Source: an uncultured Eubacteriales bacterium (GTDB lineage: Bacteria > Bacillota > Clostridia > Oscillospirales > Ruminococcaceae). From it: a stretch of DNA of 17,452 bases. How positions within the stretch are numbered: position 1 is the stretch's first letter; every line of letters begins with the position of its first letter. The stretch is from contig CAUHFD010000034.1 in the NCBI GenBank assembly GCA_959605275.1, forward strand, positions 1-17,452, given 5' to 3'. Of this stretch, positions 6,102 to 12,373 are shown piece after piece. The notes under the pieces are model-generated. The model worked only from the letters and a program-made list of their open reading frames with translations, did not search any database and had not been told where the DNA came from. A program made the translations under genes and the position numbers.

Positions 6102-7207
6102 TATAAGTGCTGTCCGGCAGGATAATATCTCTCCATTTCCGCGATTACCTCTTCCTGTATCTTCTCTACCTGGGTAAAATCAATTCCCAACCGATAAATT
6201 CGCTCCAATTCATCATGCAGTTGTTTTGCGGTCTGTAAAGACTTTACCGCCTCTTGCAAAATTTCCTTTGCCGCCCGCTTGTTAAAGCTCATACGTTGTT
6301 TTCTCAGCTTGAGCTTTTCTTTGTCTGTGAACCGTGAAGAATGGATCACACGATACGGCTGGATATCAAAATATATGTATTGATTCTGGGTGACAAACCC
6401 AAGTCCCAATTCAGGAATGAAAAGATGCTCCAACTTATCCCGCTGCGCCAGCGGACAATAACAGCTGTAAATATCATATCCGTTATCCAACGCAAAGGAA
6501 CGCAATGCGCCAAGCAAGACACGCGAAGCTGCCGAATATTCATCATATATCACATAGATTCTGTCACAAATCGCCGTGACACTGTTGGTATAAGAAAGAA
6601 TTCCTTTTGGAGTAATGGCACTGAGCAGGCGCTTGCGTTCTGTCCCCGGACCGATCTTTTTGTCCGGCAATTCTTTCTGTGCCAGCTTCTGCGCCAACTT
6701 AATCACCTTTGCGTAATCGGTACATTCCGCCGCGGTGCGGTAATTATCACCCAGCAATGCGGCGGCGCCGCTCAGATAACAGCAGCAGCGATGATGGCAT
6801 TCCTTGATTTTTTGATCAAGGTCAGCCGCCTCCGCTCGATGCGCGGCAACCTTGGGATAGTCAAAACTGTCATACAAACTGACAATCGTTTCATACGCAA
6901 TCGGCAGTTTGGGTTCAATGGCATGAGGCGGTGTTCCGTCTGCAATGACCGTTCTGCTGTCATGCAAAATAACTCCGTCCAGAGAATCCGGATCAGAGGA
7001 ACAATGAATATTTTCAATAAAACTTTCCTGTTCTGACAATCTTTCGGCAATCGTTTTCATCATAGTTGATTTTCCGCTGCCCGGACAGCCTTTAATAACA
7101 TAACAATTGTCGGTCAGCTTCGGATCGTTCATTTCGGTAAAATAAGAGGAAAATCCGTTCGGAGAATTTGCTCCCAGAAAAAAATCTGCCGATTTAGCGG
7201 TTTCCAT
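6095..7207 (-). CDS. Tandem P-loop ATPase (PRK06851-like) with a degenerate second site
   Basis: A 370-residue cytosolic protein resembling the PRK06851 family of predicted NTPases, which carry two homologous P-loop halves. The first half has an intact Walker A, GCPGSGKST (residues 40-48), and the family segments 'IHCSSDPDSLDGVI' and 'IADGTPPHAIEPK'. The second half aligns in 'YVIYDEYSAASRVLL' (218-232) and 'YDIYSCYCPLAQRDKLEHLFIPELGLG', but the Gly-Lys-Ser/Thr residues of the second Walker A are gone. One competent nucleotide site per chain is therefore expected. The C-terminal ~75 residues are charged and helical. A GGGG-containing site lies about 8 nt before the ATG. The gene is convergent with the XRE gene, overlapping it by 7 bp. 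The cellular role of the family is unknown to me. Confidence 0.78.
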   Translation of the reverse strand: METAKSADFFLGANSPNGFSSYFTEMNDPKLTDNCYVIKGCPGSGKSTMMKTIAERLSEQESFIENIHCSSDPDSLDGVILHDSRTVIADGTPPHAIEPKLPIAYETIVSLYDSFDYPKVAAHRAEAADLDQKIKECHHRCCCYLSGAAALLGDNYRTAAECTDYAKVIKLAQKLAQKELPDKKIGPGTERKRLLSAITPKGILSYTNSVTAICDRIYVIYDEYSAASRVLLGALRSFALDNGYDIYSCYCPLAQRDKLEHLFIPELGLGFVTQNQYIYFDIQPYRVIHSSRFTDKEKLKLRKQRMSFNKRAAKEILQEAVKSLQTAKQLHDELERIYRLGIDFTQVEKIQEEVIAEMERYYPAGQHLYQ

Positions 7208-7458
7208 AAATAAATCCCCATTTCTCCGCAGATGCTAGTATCTGTAAGACCCAAACCGCCTCTCTGCGGAAAAGCGGCTTTTCTGCGGGACAAATCAATA
7301 CTGCAATGATGGCTGCGAAACATTTTTGCAGTCAGATACACCCTGATTTATGTTATTCATTCGGAGACATTTTTGATACTGTTTTCTGTGTTTTACTGAA
7401 AAAAATAAACAAAATGCCTTAATTTTGTAAAATTATCTGTTTTCCTCCTGTCAGTATG
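7208..7458. other. Intergenic stretch between the tandem P-loop ATPase and pduL
   Basis: This is part of a 330 bp gene-free stretch (7208-7537). On the minus strand, in the likely ATPase leader (about 7250-7295), GAAAAG-CCG-CTTTTC and neighbouring GCCGC/GCGG segments can form alternative small hairpins. No known riboswitch was recognised and no clear minus-strand promoter was found. The pduL promoter occupies the plus-strand end. Confidence 0.3.
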
Positions 7459-7487
7459 TTGACTTCTGTATATCAACTTTCTATAAT
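7459..7487 (+). promoter_or_regulatory. Sigma-A promoter of pduL
   Basis: -35 TTGACT (7459-7464), exactly 17 bp, then a consensus -10 TATAAT (7482-7487). The predicted start near 7494 gives a short leader of about 44 nt ahead of the pduL ATG at 7538. This is among the strongest promoters in the window, suggesting constitutive expression. Confidence 0.75.
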
Positions 7488-7537
7488 AAATACATAAAAA
7501 ATACTTTGCCGCATCAGACGGCGGAACGGAGTTTGTC

Positions 7538-8119
7538 ATGGGAAAAACTTTTATCGTTGAAACTTCTGCAAGACATGTCCATGTTACTGCAGAGGATTTG
7601 GAAATACTGTTTGGAAAAGGCGCAACATTAACAAACAAAAAGGATTTGTCTCAACCCGGTCAGTTTGCTTGTGAAGAACGGGTTAATATCGTCGGACCGA
7701 AGGGTGAATTGAAAAATGTCAGCATTTTGGGCCCGGTACGTCCTGCTACCCAAGTCGAAGTTTCTGCAACCGATGCCAGAGCACTCGGCGTAACTGCATT
7801 CATCCGGGAATCCGGCGATATTGCCGGAACAGCCGGCTGCAAATTAGTCGGTCCTTGCGGCGAAGTGGAATTGTCAGAAGGTGTTATTGTCGCAAAGCGC
7901 CACATCCATATGACTCCGGCAGATGCCGAAGAATTCCATGTCAAGGACAAAGACATCGTATGGGTAAAGGTTGCCACTCCGGAGCGCTCACTCGTATTCG
8001 GTGATGTGGTTGTACGTGTCAGCCCCAAATTTGCCCTTGCAATGCATATTGACACCGATGAATCAAATGCTGCAAATGCTTTCAAAAACAACGGCGGTGA
8101 AATCGTCAATATCGACTAA
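7538..8119 (+). CDS. pduL: PduL-type phosphate acyltransferase (phosphotransacylase)
   Basis: A 193-residue enzyme that exchanges CoA and phosphate on short acyl groups (acetyl-CoA or propanoyl-CoA to the acyl phosphate), feeding an acyl kinase for ATP formation. It is made of two similar beta-barrel halves. The zinc-binding histidines are visible in RHVH (His13, His15), RHIH (His122, His124) and 'AMHID' (His170). The N-terminal amphipathic helix that targets microcompartment PduL enzymes is absent, because the first catalytic motif begins at residue 12. No shell-protein or aldehyde dehydrogenase genes adjoin. It is therefore probably a free cytosolic enzyme replacing Pta in acetate metabolism (inference). 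CGGAG lies 6 nt before the ATG. The gene is monocistronic, with its own promoter and terminator. Confidence 0.9.
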   Translation: MGKTFIVETSARHVHVTAEDLEILFGKGATLTNKKDLSQPGQFACEERVNIVGPKGELKNVSILGPVRPATQVEVSATDARALGVTAFIRESGDIAGTAGCKLVGPCGEVELSEGVIVAKRHIHMTPADAEEFHVKDKDIVWVKVATPERSLVFGDVVVRVSPKFALAMHIDTDESNAANAFKNNGGEIVNID

Positions 8120-8127
8120 TCAGAGAT

Positions 8128-8169
8128 AAAGAACGCGTCAGCACAGAATCCTGCGCTGACGCGTTCTTT
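8128..8169. terminator. Intrinsic terminator shared by pduL and the MerR gene
   Basis: AAAGAACGCGTCAGC (8128-8142) pairs perfectly over 15 bp with GCTGACGCGTTCTTT (8155-8169) around a 12-nt loop. The A/T-rich stem ends allow it to work for both convergent genes, though the T tract is short on each side. Confidence 0.75.
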
Positions 8170-8211
8170 GTTATAGCGGCGAAACAAAACCTTCCGACAA
8201 TAACCGCATTT

Positions 8212-8973
8212 TTACTCGTAGGCTTGATAGAACTGCTTGACTGCTTCCAGAAAAAATGACGGTGAAATACCTTCATAATATTTTTGAAAGCGCTCATCAC
8301 TGCCGTACATTTCCACCAAACCGATATGCGCCTGTGGAGAATACATCTCCGGTGTCCAGAAATGCAGCAGCCACTCTTTGTGCAGACGACACGCCTCTTT
8401 TGCTTCATCACAACTCGGATCCGCCTTTTTCTCTGCGGCTTTGAGCAAATCAAGATATCTGATTTCCAAAGCTTTTGCCTGTTCCCATTGATTTTCGCTC
8501 AAATCGGAAATACGCTGATTGGTTTTTTGGATGCTGTCTTCTCCGTACTTTCTGCGGACTTCCTCACCATACTCTCTTTCGTTGGAATCAATCAATTCCT
8601 TTTTAAAGCCCGCAAACTTTTCGCTGTCAGTCATTACTATTTCCCCTTCCATTGCCGCAATGGTGCTGTTGAGATTATGAATCAACTGCTCCAATTGCGA
8701 TTTTTTTCGAAGGAGTGCAAGCAGATGCTCTTGCAACACACTTTTCCGATCAAAATCCGGCGAGGATAAAAGCTGTTGAATGTCATTCAGACTCACATCC
8801 AGTTCCCGATAGAACAAAATCTGCTGTAATCTGTCGACTTCTTCCTCTCCGTATACCCGATAAAGATTGCTTTCATCCCGTTTCGGCGTCAATAAACCGA
8901 TTTCATCATAATAACGCAACGTACGGGTACTGATACCGGACAAGTCCGCAAGTTCTTTAATGGAATAACCCAT
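8212..8973 (-). CDS. MerR-family regulator with TipAS drug-recognition domain
   Basis: A 253-residue regulator. Residues 1-70 are the MerR winged HTH ('YSIKELADLSGISTRTLRYYDEIGLLTP'). Residues ~75-115 form the dimerising coiled coil. Residues ~120-253 match the TipAS antibiotic-recognition domain, with the aromatic-rich segments 'HKEWLLHFW', 'YSPQAHIGLVEMYGSDERFQKYYEG' and 'FFLEAVKQFYQAY'. Relatives such as TipAL and Bacillus Mta are activated by bound hydrophobic drugs and twist a long-spacer promoter. GAGGAGGTGAGAAG gives a strong RBS directly before the ATG. The gene's own promoter has the 19 bp spacer expected of MerR-type targets, so it probably activates itself. No efflux gene is adjacent; the neighbouring DUF1905 gene is the only divergent candidate target. 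Confidence 0.9.
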   Translation of the reverse strand: MGYSIKELADLSGISTRTLRYYDEIGLLTPKRDESNLYRVYGEEEVDRLQQILFYRELDVSLNDIQQLLSSPDFDRKSVLQEHLLALLRKKSQLEQLIHNLNSTIAAMEGEIVMTDSEKFAGFKKELIDSNEREYGEEVRRKYGEDSIQKTNQRISDLSENQWEQAKALEIRYLDLLKAAEKKADPSCDEAKEACRLHKEWLLHFWTPEMYSPQAHIGLVEMYGSDERFQKYYEGISPSFFLEAVKQFYQAYE

Positions 8974-8993
8974 CTTCTCACCTCCTCAGCGTC

Positions 8994-9024
8994 AGTATAA
9001 ACGATGACGCAACGAGAATGTCAA
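8994..9024 (-). promoter_or_regulatory. MerR-type promoter with 19 bp spacer
   Basis: On the minus strand: -35 TTGACA (9024-9019) and -10 TATACT (8999-8994) are separated by 19 bp. Such elongated spacers are the hallmark of promoters activated by MerR proteins, and this one drives the MerR-TipAS gene itself. The spacer contains CGTTGCGTCATCG, the likely operator; I see no perfect dyad in it. Confidence 0.7.
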
Positions 9025-9098
9025 TCCTTTTTTCAGAAAATATTTTAGCATATCGAAAACAGTACTGCAACCTTTTTCGCCGACAGCATGACCGGATG

Positions 9099-9128
9099 TT
9101 GCATATTCCATTCGGCAGCACCGATAAT
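9099..9128 (+). promoter_or_regulatory. Possible promoter of the DUF1905 gene
   Basis: TTGCAT (9099-9104), an 18 bp spacer, then GATAAT (9123-9128). A transcription start near 9135 would fall on the ribosome binding site, leaving almost no leader, so the match may be fortuitous. Confidence 0.3.
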
Positions 9129-9151
9129 AGTACAGAAGGGAGAGAAAACAG

Positions 9152-9436
9152 ATGAATCCGAAAATATATACGTTTGATGCCGTGATCCGCAAAGTGCCTG
9201 ATATAGACGGCGCCTATGTAGAAATTCCGTTCGACGTAAAAAAGGAATTCGGGAAAGGACGGGTTCCCGTCAAAGCTTGGTTTGACGGCATTCTGTATTG
9301 CGGCAGTTTAGTGCGGATGGGAACACCCTGCCATATTATCGGAATCCGCAAGGATATCCGGGCAAAGATTCAAAAACAGCCGGGTGACACCGTTGCGGTA
9401 AAAATACAAGAACGTGATCCGGCTGCGGAACGTTGA
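9152..9436 (+). CDS. DUF1905 family protein
   Basis: A 94-residue protein covering one DUF1905 domain: 'DGAYVEIPFDVKKEFGKGRVPVKAWFDG', then 'YCGSLVRMGTPCHIIGIRKDIRAKI', then 'KQPGDTVAVKIQERD'. The domain folds as a small beta barrel and occurs alone, as here, or fused to a C-terminal YdeI-type (OmdA) segment; its biochemical function is not known. AGGGAG lies about 8 nt before the ATG. The gene is monocistronic and divergent from the MerR-TipAS regulator, so joint regulation is possible but unproven. A long perfect hairpin follows it. Confidence 0.85.
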   Translation: MNPKIYTFDAVIRKVPDIDGAYVEIPFDVKKEFGKGRVPVKAWFDGILYCGSLVRMGTPCHIIGIRKDIRAKIQKQPGDTVAVKIQERDPAAER

Positions 9437-9458
9437 TTTTTGGGAATAGGCTTCTGAC

Positions 9459-9504
9459 ACCCGCCCTGCACACTGTCAATTGTATTGCAGTGTGCAGGGC
9501 GGGT
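9459..9504. terminator. Perfect 17-bp hairpin between convergent genes
   Basis: ACCCGCCCTGCACACTG (9459-9475) pairs without mismatch with CAGTGTGCAGGGCGGGT (9488-9504). It separates the DUF1905 gene from the end of gpr, the position of a shared terminator, but neither strand has the following T run of a classical intrinsic terminator. Another role, such as RNA 3'-end protection, is possible. Confidence 0.55.
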
Positions 9505-9532
9505 ATCCGTTAACTCAAAAAAAGGATTCTTA

Positions 9533-10402
9533 TCAAGAAACCAACGCAGTAATATCTTCTATCGACAGAGACGGCTGCAACGCCTTGTTGATGGCAAGCG
9601 ATAAGGTTCTGGCAGACTTTTCTATAATGACATCAATCTCCCGAGGCGTCACCATCATGGTTTCTCCCTTTGCCGAAAGCAAAGGATTTTGTTTCTCTCC
9701 GGAAAGTTCGTGGGCGATGGTACTCATATCCACTACGGTAGGAACACCGATTGCAATCACCGGCATTCCCAATGTATGCTGGTTTACTTCTTTCCGTTTG
9801 TTCTGCACACCTGCTCCCGGTGCGATGCCGGTATTGCTGATTTGTACCGTAGTCCCCAGCCTGTCAATACTCTTAGAGGCGAGAGCATCAATCACAACGA
9901 CAGCGGCGGGTTTTGTTTTGTCAGTCAAAGATAAAATGATTTCGGCGGTTTCAATTCCGGTCTGTCCCAATACGCCGGGGGCAATGGCTGCCGCGCTGCG
10001 TAAGCCCTCCAATCCGATGCTTTTTGCCATCTCAGAGGAAATATGCCGAGTTGCCAAAGTGTGGTCTATCGTTTTCGGTCCCAGCGCGTCGGGAGTAATA
10101 TCATTATTCCCCAGCCCAACCACCAGAACCAATCCTTCTTTCGGAAGCATTGCCTCTATCTCTTCTGAAATTGCAGTAATTTCATCTTCATAATTTTGTG
10201 CCGCCCGTTCAAAGGAAGACACAGAGACGGTCACATACTTCCCGATCGGCTTGCCTACCTGCTGTGCTGCCGTTTCATCGACCACCTCCACCCTGGTGAT
10301 CTTAACTCCGTTGCGGTCTTCTTCGCTTCGGACCACACCCTCCGGCATCTGCTCCCCCGCAAATTCTACCGCTTCTACTGCCAAATCGGTTCTGATAGAC
10401 AT
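9533..10402 (-). CDS. gpr: Spore germination protease GPR
   Basis: A 289-residue aspartic-type endopeptidase that degrades the DNA-protecting small acid-soluble proteins when spores germinate. It is made as an inactive zymogen in the forespore. The N-terminus 'SIRTDLAVEA' carries the conserved region around the zymogen processing site. 'LGNNDITPDALGP' and 'VVVIDALASKSIDRLGTTVQ' hold the two conserved catalytic aspartates, and 'SNTGIAPGAGVQNKR' is also family-typical. I chose the ATG at 10402 because AAAGGAAG lies about 10 nt upstream and families begin near this motif; an upstream in-frame ATG at 10453 lacks that support. It is divergent from rpsT, an arrangement also found in Bacillus. Forespore sigma-G control is expected, but I could not identify its promoter. 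Its presence marks the organism as a spore former. Confidence 0.95.
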   Translation of the reverse strand: MSIRTDLAVEAVEFAGEQMPEGVVRSEEDRNGVKITRVEVVDETAAQQVGKPIGKYVTVSVSSFERAAQNYEDEITAISEEIEAMLPKEGLVLVVGLGNNDITPDALGPKTIDHTLATRHISSEMAKSIGLEGLRSAAAIAPGVLGQTGIETAEIILSLTDKTKPAAVVVIDALASKSIDRLGTTVQISNTGIAPGAGVQNKRKEVNQHTLGMPVIAIGVPTVVDMSTIAHELSGEKQNPLLSAKGETMMVTPREIDVIIEKSARTLSLAINKALQPSLSIEDITALVS

Positions 10403-10461
10403 ATTGATTTTACTTCCTTTCTGTTTTTGTAATTTGTTTTTTAAAAAATTCAAAAATCCTC

Positions 10462-10490
10462 TTGCAATCTTTCACATTTCATGGTAATAT
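10462..10490 (+). promoter_or_regulatory. Probable rpsT promoter
   Basis: -35 TTGCAA (10462-10467), a 17 bp spacer, then TAATAT (10485-10490). Transcription would begin near 10497, giving a leader of about 120 nt that contains a terminator-like hairpin before rpsT. Confidence 0.5.
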
Positions 10491-10520
10491 AATATCTGTT
10501 GTCATGGGTGCATTGTGTCT

Positions 10521-10550
10521 AAAAACCTGTTAACCCGCAGGTTTTTTGTT
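10521..10550 (+). terminator. Intrinsic terminator within the rpsT leader (candidate attenuator)
   Basis: AAAAACCTG (10521-10529) pairs with CAGGTTTTT (10538-10546) around 8 nt, with the T run continuing to 10547 and TT at 10549-10550. It lies downstream of the predicted rpsT promoter and about 70 nt before the rpsT start, so it could terminate leader transcripts conditionally. If transcription starts later, it would be an ordinary terminator with no obvious upstream gene. Confidence 0.55.
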
Positions 10551-10618
10551 TCTGTGACGTTACTTCCGGCATTTAGTGTTTCCTGCACGGTGCCAAATAT
10601 GAGAAGGAGGTGCGATTT

Positions 10619-10876
10619 ATGCCAAATATTAAATCCGCGAAAAAAAGAGTAAAAGTAAACGCTACAAAAGCGCTTCGCAATAAAGCAATGAAATCCAATT
10701 TGAAAACGATCTTAAAGAAAGCTGATGCAGCTATTGCTGAGAATTCCGCTGACAAAGAGGCTGTTGTGAAACTGGCTGTGAAACGTTTGGATCAGGCAGG
10801 TGCCAAAGGCTTGCTTCATAAAAACAATGTTGCAAGAAAAAAATCCAATCTGGTCAGCAAGCTCAACAAAGCGTAA
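10619..10876 (+). CDS. rpsT: 30S ribosomal protein S20
   Basis: An 85-residue, lysine- and arginine-rich helical protein that binds 16S rRNA in the body of the small subunit early in assembly. 'MPNIKSAKKRVKV', 'ALRNKAMKSNLKTILKKAD' and 'KGLLHKNNVARKKSNLVSKLNKA' match the S20 family along its full length. A strong AGAAGGAGGTG site precedes the ATG at 10619; a GTG at 10610 overlaps that site and is not the start. The gene is monocistronic, closed by the terminator at 10903-10944. It is divergent from gpr. Confidence 0.97.
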   Translation: MPNIKSAKKRVKVNATKALRNKAMKSNLKTILKKADAAIAENSADKEAVVKLAVKRLDQAGAKGLLHKNNVARKKSNLVSKLNKA

Positions 10877-10902
10877 GACCACTTGATTTTTCAAATAAGG
10901 AG

Positions 10903-10944
10903 GACAATGCTTCCCAACCTCTGAAGCATTGTCTTTTATTTTTT
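10903..10944 (+). terminator. rpsT intrinsic terminator
   Basis: GACAATGCTTC (10903-10913) pairs perfectly with GAAGCATTGTC (10923-10933), followed by a T-rich tract to 10944. A canonical Rho-independent terminator. Confidence 0.9.
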
Positions 10945-11035
10945 GGTGTGATCACCACGTAAGGAGATCATTAAAAATCAATTTGTAAACATTTTGTTAA
11001 AATTTGCCGAAATTCTGATTTTGATTCAAAATAGT

Positions 11036-11064
11036 TTGACAAAGGGATTGCGGTATGATAGAAT
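11036..11064 (+). promoter_or_regulatory. Sigma-A promoter of the rplU operon
   Basis: Consensus -35 TTGACA (11036-11041), a 17 bp spacer, and -10 TAGAAT (11059-11064), 5/6. The start near 11071 defines the L21 leader RNA that follows. Confidence 0.8.
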
Positions 11065-11070
11065 AATAAA

Positions 11071-11160
11071 GCCGCTTATCTCGGGCTATAAGTGCGTAGT
11101 TTTGCCTGCGCCGCCTCGTTTAGATAGCGAGTTTGATAGAAAGAGGCAGGTGCCTAATTT
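11071..11160 (+). ncRNA. Ribosomal protein L21 leader RNA
   Basis: About 90 nt of structured 5' leader before rplU, in the position of the L21 leader known from Firmicutes, where L21 is thought to repress its own operon. CTTAT/ATAAG forms an upstream stem (about 11075-11092). CCTG (11105-11108) and CCTC (11114-11117) can pair with CAGG (11147-11150) and GAGG (11143-11146), which are the Shine-Dalgarno region of rplU. An alternative CTCG/CGAG stem (11115-11118 with 11128-11131) competes for the same CCTC. The match to the Rfam family is by position and pattern; I could not score it. Confidence 0.65.
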
Positions 11161-11472
11161 ATGTACGCAGTTATTGAAACAGGCGGAAAACAGTATCGCG
11201 TAAGCGAAGGCGATGTAATTTTCATCGAAAAACTGGATGTTGAAGCAGATGCAGCCGTTAGCTTTGATAAAGTTATCGCTGTGGGAAAAGACGACGGGAT
11301 CGTAGTCGGTGCTCCTTATGTTGACGGTGCAACCGTTGCCGCAACCGCGCTGAAAAACGGAAAAGGCAAAAAAGTTACTGTTTTTACCTACAAACCGAAA
11401 AAAGATTCTCATCGCAAAAAAGGTCACAGACAGGCTTACACCCAGGTTCGTATCGAAACAATCAACGCATAA
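11161..11472 (+). CDS. rplU: 50S ribosomal protein L21
   Basis: A 103-residue large-subunit protein that binds 23S rRNA and contacts L20. The opening 'MYAVIETGGKQYRVSEGD', the 'FDKVIAVG' segment and the basic 'KVTVFTYKPKKDSHRKKGHRQ' loop are full-length hallmarks of L21. It is first in the conserved rplU-prp-rpmA cluster. The Shine-Dalgarno GAGGCAGGTG ends about 8 nt before the ATG and lies inside the leader stem, so translation probably responds to the leader's fold. The stop is 4 bp before the prp start. Confidence 0.97.
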   Translation: MYAVIETGGKQYRVSEGDVIFIEKLDVEADAAVSFDKVIAVGKDDGIVVGAPYVDGATVAATALKNGKGKKVTVFTYKPKKDSHRKKGHRQAYTQVRIETINA

Positions 11473-11476
11473 TATC

Positions 11477-11791
11477 ATGATATACGCTCATTTTTTCAAA
11501 TCCGGAAAGTTCTGCTCCGGCTTTTCGATTTCCGGACATGCAGGTTATGCCGACTACGGCAAGGATATTGCCTGTGCCAGCGTGACTTCGGCGGTGGAAT
11601 TGACCGCTAACGGCATTACCGAAATTCTCGGGTTGCCTGCGGAATTGAATCTGCAGGAAAATGAAATTCGACTTTTCTTGACGAAAGAATCGGATATGAT
11701 TGCTGCTCAGCCCTTTTTAGATGCTTTACAGCTGCATTTAAAGCTGCTTTCAGAGGAATTTGAAAAAACGATTGCTTTATCGGAAGAATAG
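11477..11791 (+). CDS. prp: Ribosomal-processing cysteine protease Prp
   Basis: A 104-residue cysteine protease that removes the N-terminal extension of ribosomal protein L27, an essential step in Firmicutes that carry the extension. The catalytic pair is the His of 'SGHAGYADYGKD' and the Cys of 'DIACASVTSAVELTANGI', in the family's order and spacing. It lies between rplU and rpmA, as usual, and rpmA here encodes the matching cleavage motif. It has no evident RBS of its own and starts 4 bp after the rplU stop, so translational coupling is likely. Confidence 0.95.
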   Translation: MIYAHFFKSGKFCSGFSISGHAGYADYGKDIACASVTSAVELTANGITEILGLPAELNLQENEIRLFLTKESDMIAAQPFLDALQLHLKLLSEEFEKTIALSEE

Positions 11792-11815
11792 TGTGAAAAA
11801 ACATCATTTTCACAC
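11791..11815 (+). other. Hairpin in the prp-rpmA spacer
   Basis: GTGTGAAAA (11791-11799) pairs with TTTTCACAC (11807-11815), beginning on the last base of the prp stop codon. No T tract follows, so readthrough into rpmA is expected. It could mark an RNA-processing site that lets rpmA be expressed differently from prp. Confidence 0.5.
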
Positions 11816-11926
11816 TCCATAGTTTGACTTTTCCCCGGTATCACACGGGTAAAAGGGAACTTTAAACATGATGATTAATTTGTTTTGCCGATTGACCGGC
11901 ATAAACTGAAAGGAACGGTAACTGAT

Positions 11927-12205
11927 ATGTTAAAACTCAGCATGCAATTTTTTGCACATAAAAAAGGTGTCGGTTCTACCAAGAACGGCCGTGATTCCGA
12001 ATCCAAACGGCTCGGCGCAAAACGTGCGGACGGTCAGTTCGTACTCGCCGGCAACATTTTAGTTCGTCAGCGCGGAACCCATATTCATCCCGGTGAAAAC
12101 GTAGGTCGCGGATCCGATGATACGTTGTTTGCTTTGATCGACGGCAAGGTGAAATTTGAGCGCGTCGGACGTGACGGCAAAAAAGTCAGCGTTTACGCAG
12201 ACTAA
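11927..12205 (+). CDS. rpmA: 50S ribosomal protein L27, precursor form
   Basis: A 92-residue protein at the peptidyl-transferase centre of the large subunit. The N-terminus MLKLSMQFFAHKKGVGSTKN carries the short Firmicutes extension; Prp is expected to cut after the Phe-Phe, so the mature protein begins AHKKG. 'GRDSESKRLGAKRADGQFV', 'GNILVRQRGTHIHPGENVGRG' and 'DDTLFALIDGKVKFER' follow the family throughout. AAAGGA lies 12 nt before the ATG. It is the third gene of the rplU-prp-rpmA cluster and is followed by a terminator. Confidence 0.97.
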   Translation: MLKLSMQFFAHKKGVGSTKNGRDSESKRLGAKRADGQFVLAGNILVRQRGTHIHPGENVGRGSDDTLFALIDGKVKFERVGRDGKKVSVYAD

Positions 12206-12221
12206 TAAGAAAGCTTGTCTG

Positions 12222-12252
12222 AAAGCCTTGCGAAAACGCAAGGCTTTTGTTG
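12222..12252 (+). terminator. rpmA intrinsic terminator
   Basis: AAAGCCTTGCG (12222-12232), an AAAA loop, then CGCAAGGCTTT (12237-12247) and TTGTTG. A perfect 11 bp stem closing the rplU operon ahead of obgE. No clear obgE promoter was found in the 120 bp after it, so partial readthrough may feed obgE. Confidence 0.85.
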
Positions 12253-12373
12253 TATCGAAACCACTGCTTGCGGATACACTAATAACCAATAAAGGTTTCT
12301 CATTGTAAAAGGCTATTCTGTCCCGGCGGCAGAAAAGGCCGACTTTATATCCGCCGGATCATGGAGAATAAAC

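Noticed and set aside
7250..7295. Possible riboswitch upstream of the tandem P-loop ATPase
   Set aside because: Small alternative hairpins exist, but none of the conserved cores of known riboswitch classes could be recognised.
7538..8119. PduL as evidence of a bacterial microcompartment
   Set aside because: The N-terminal encapsulation helix is missing and no shell or signature enzyme genes are present in the window.
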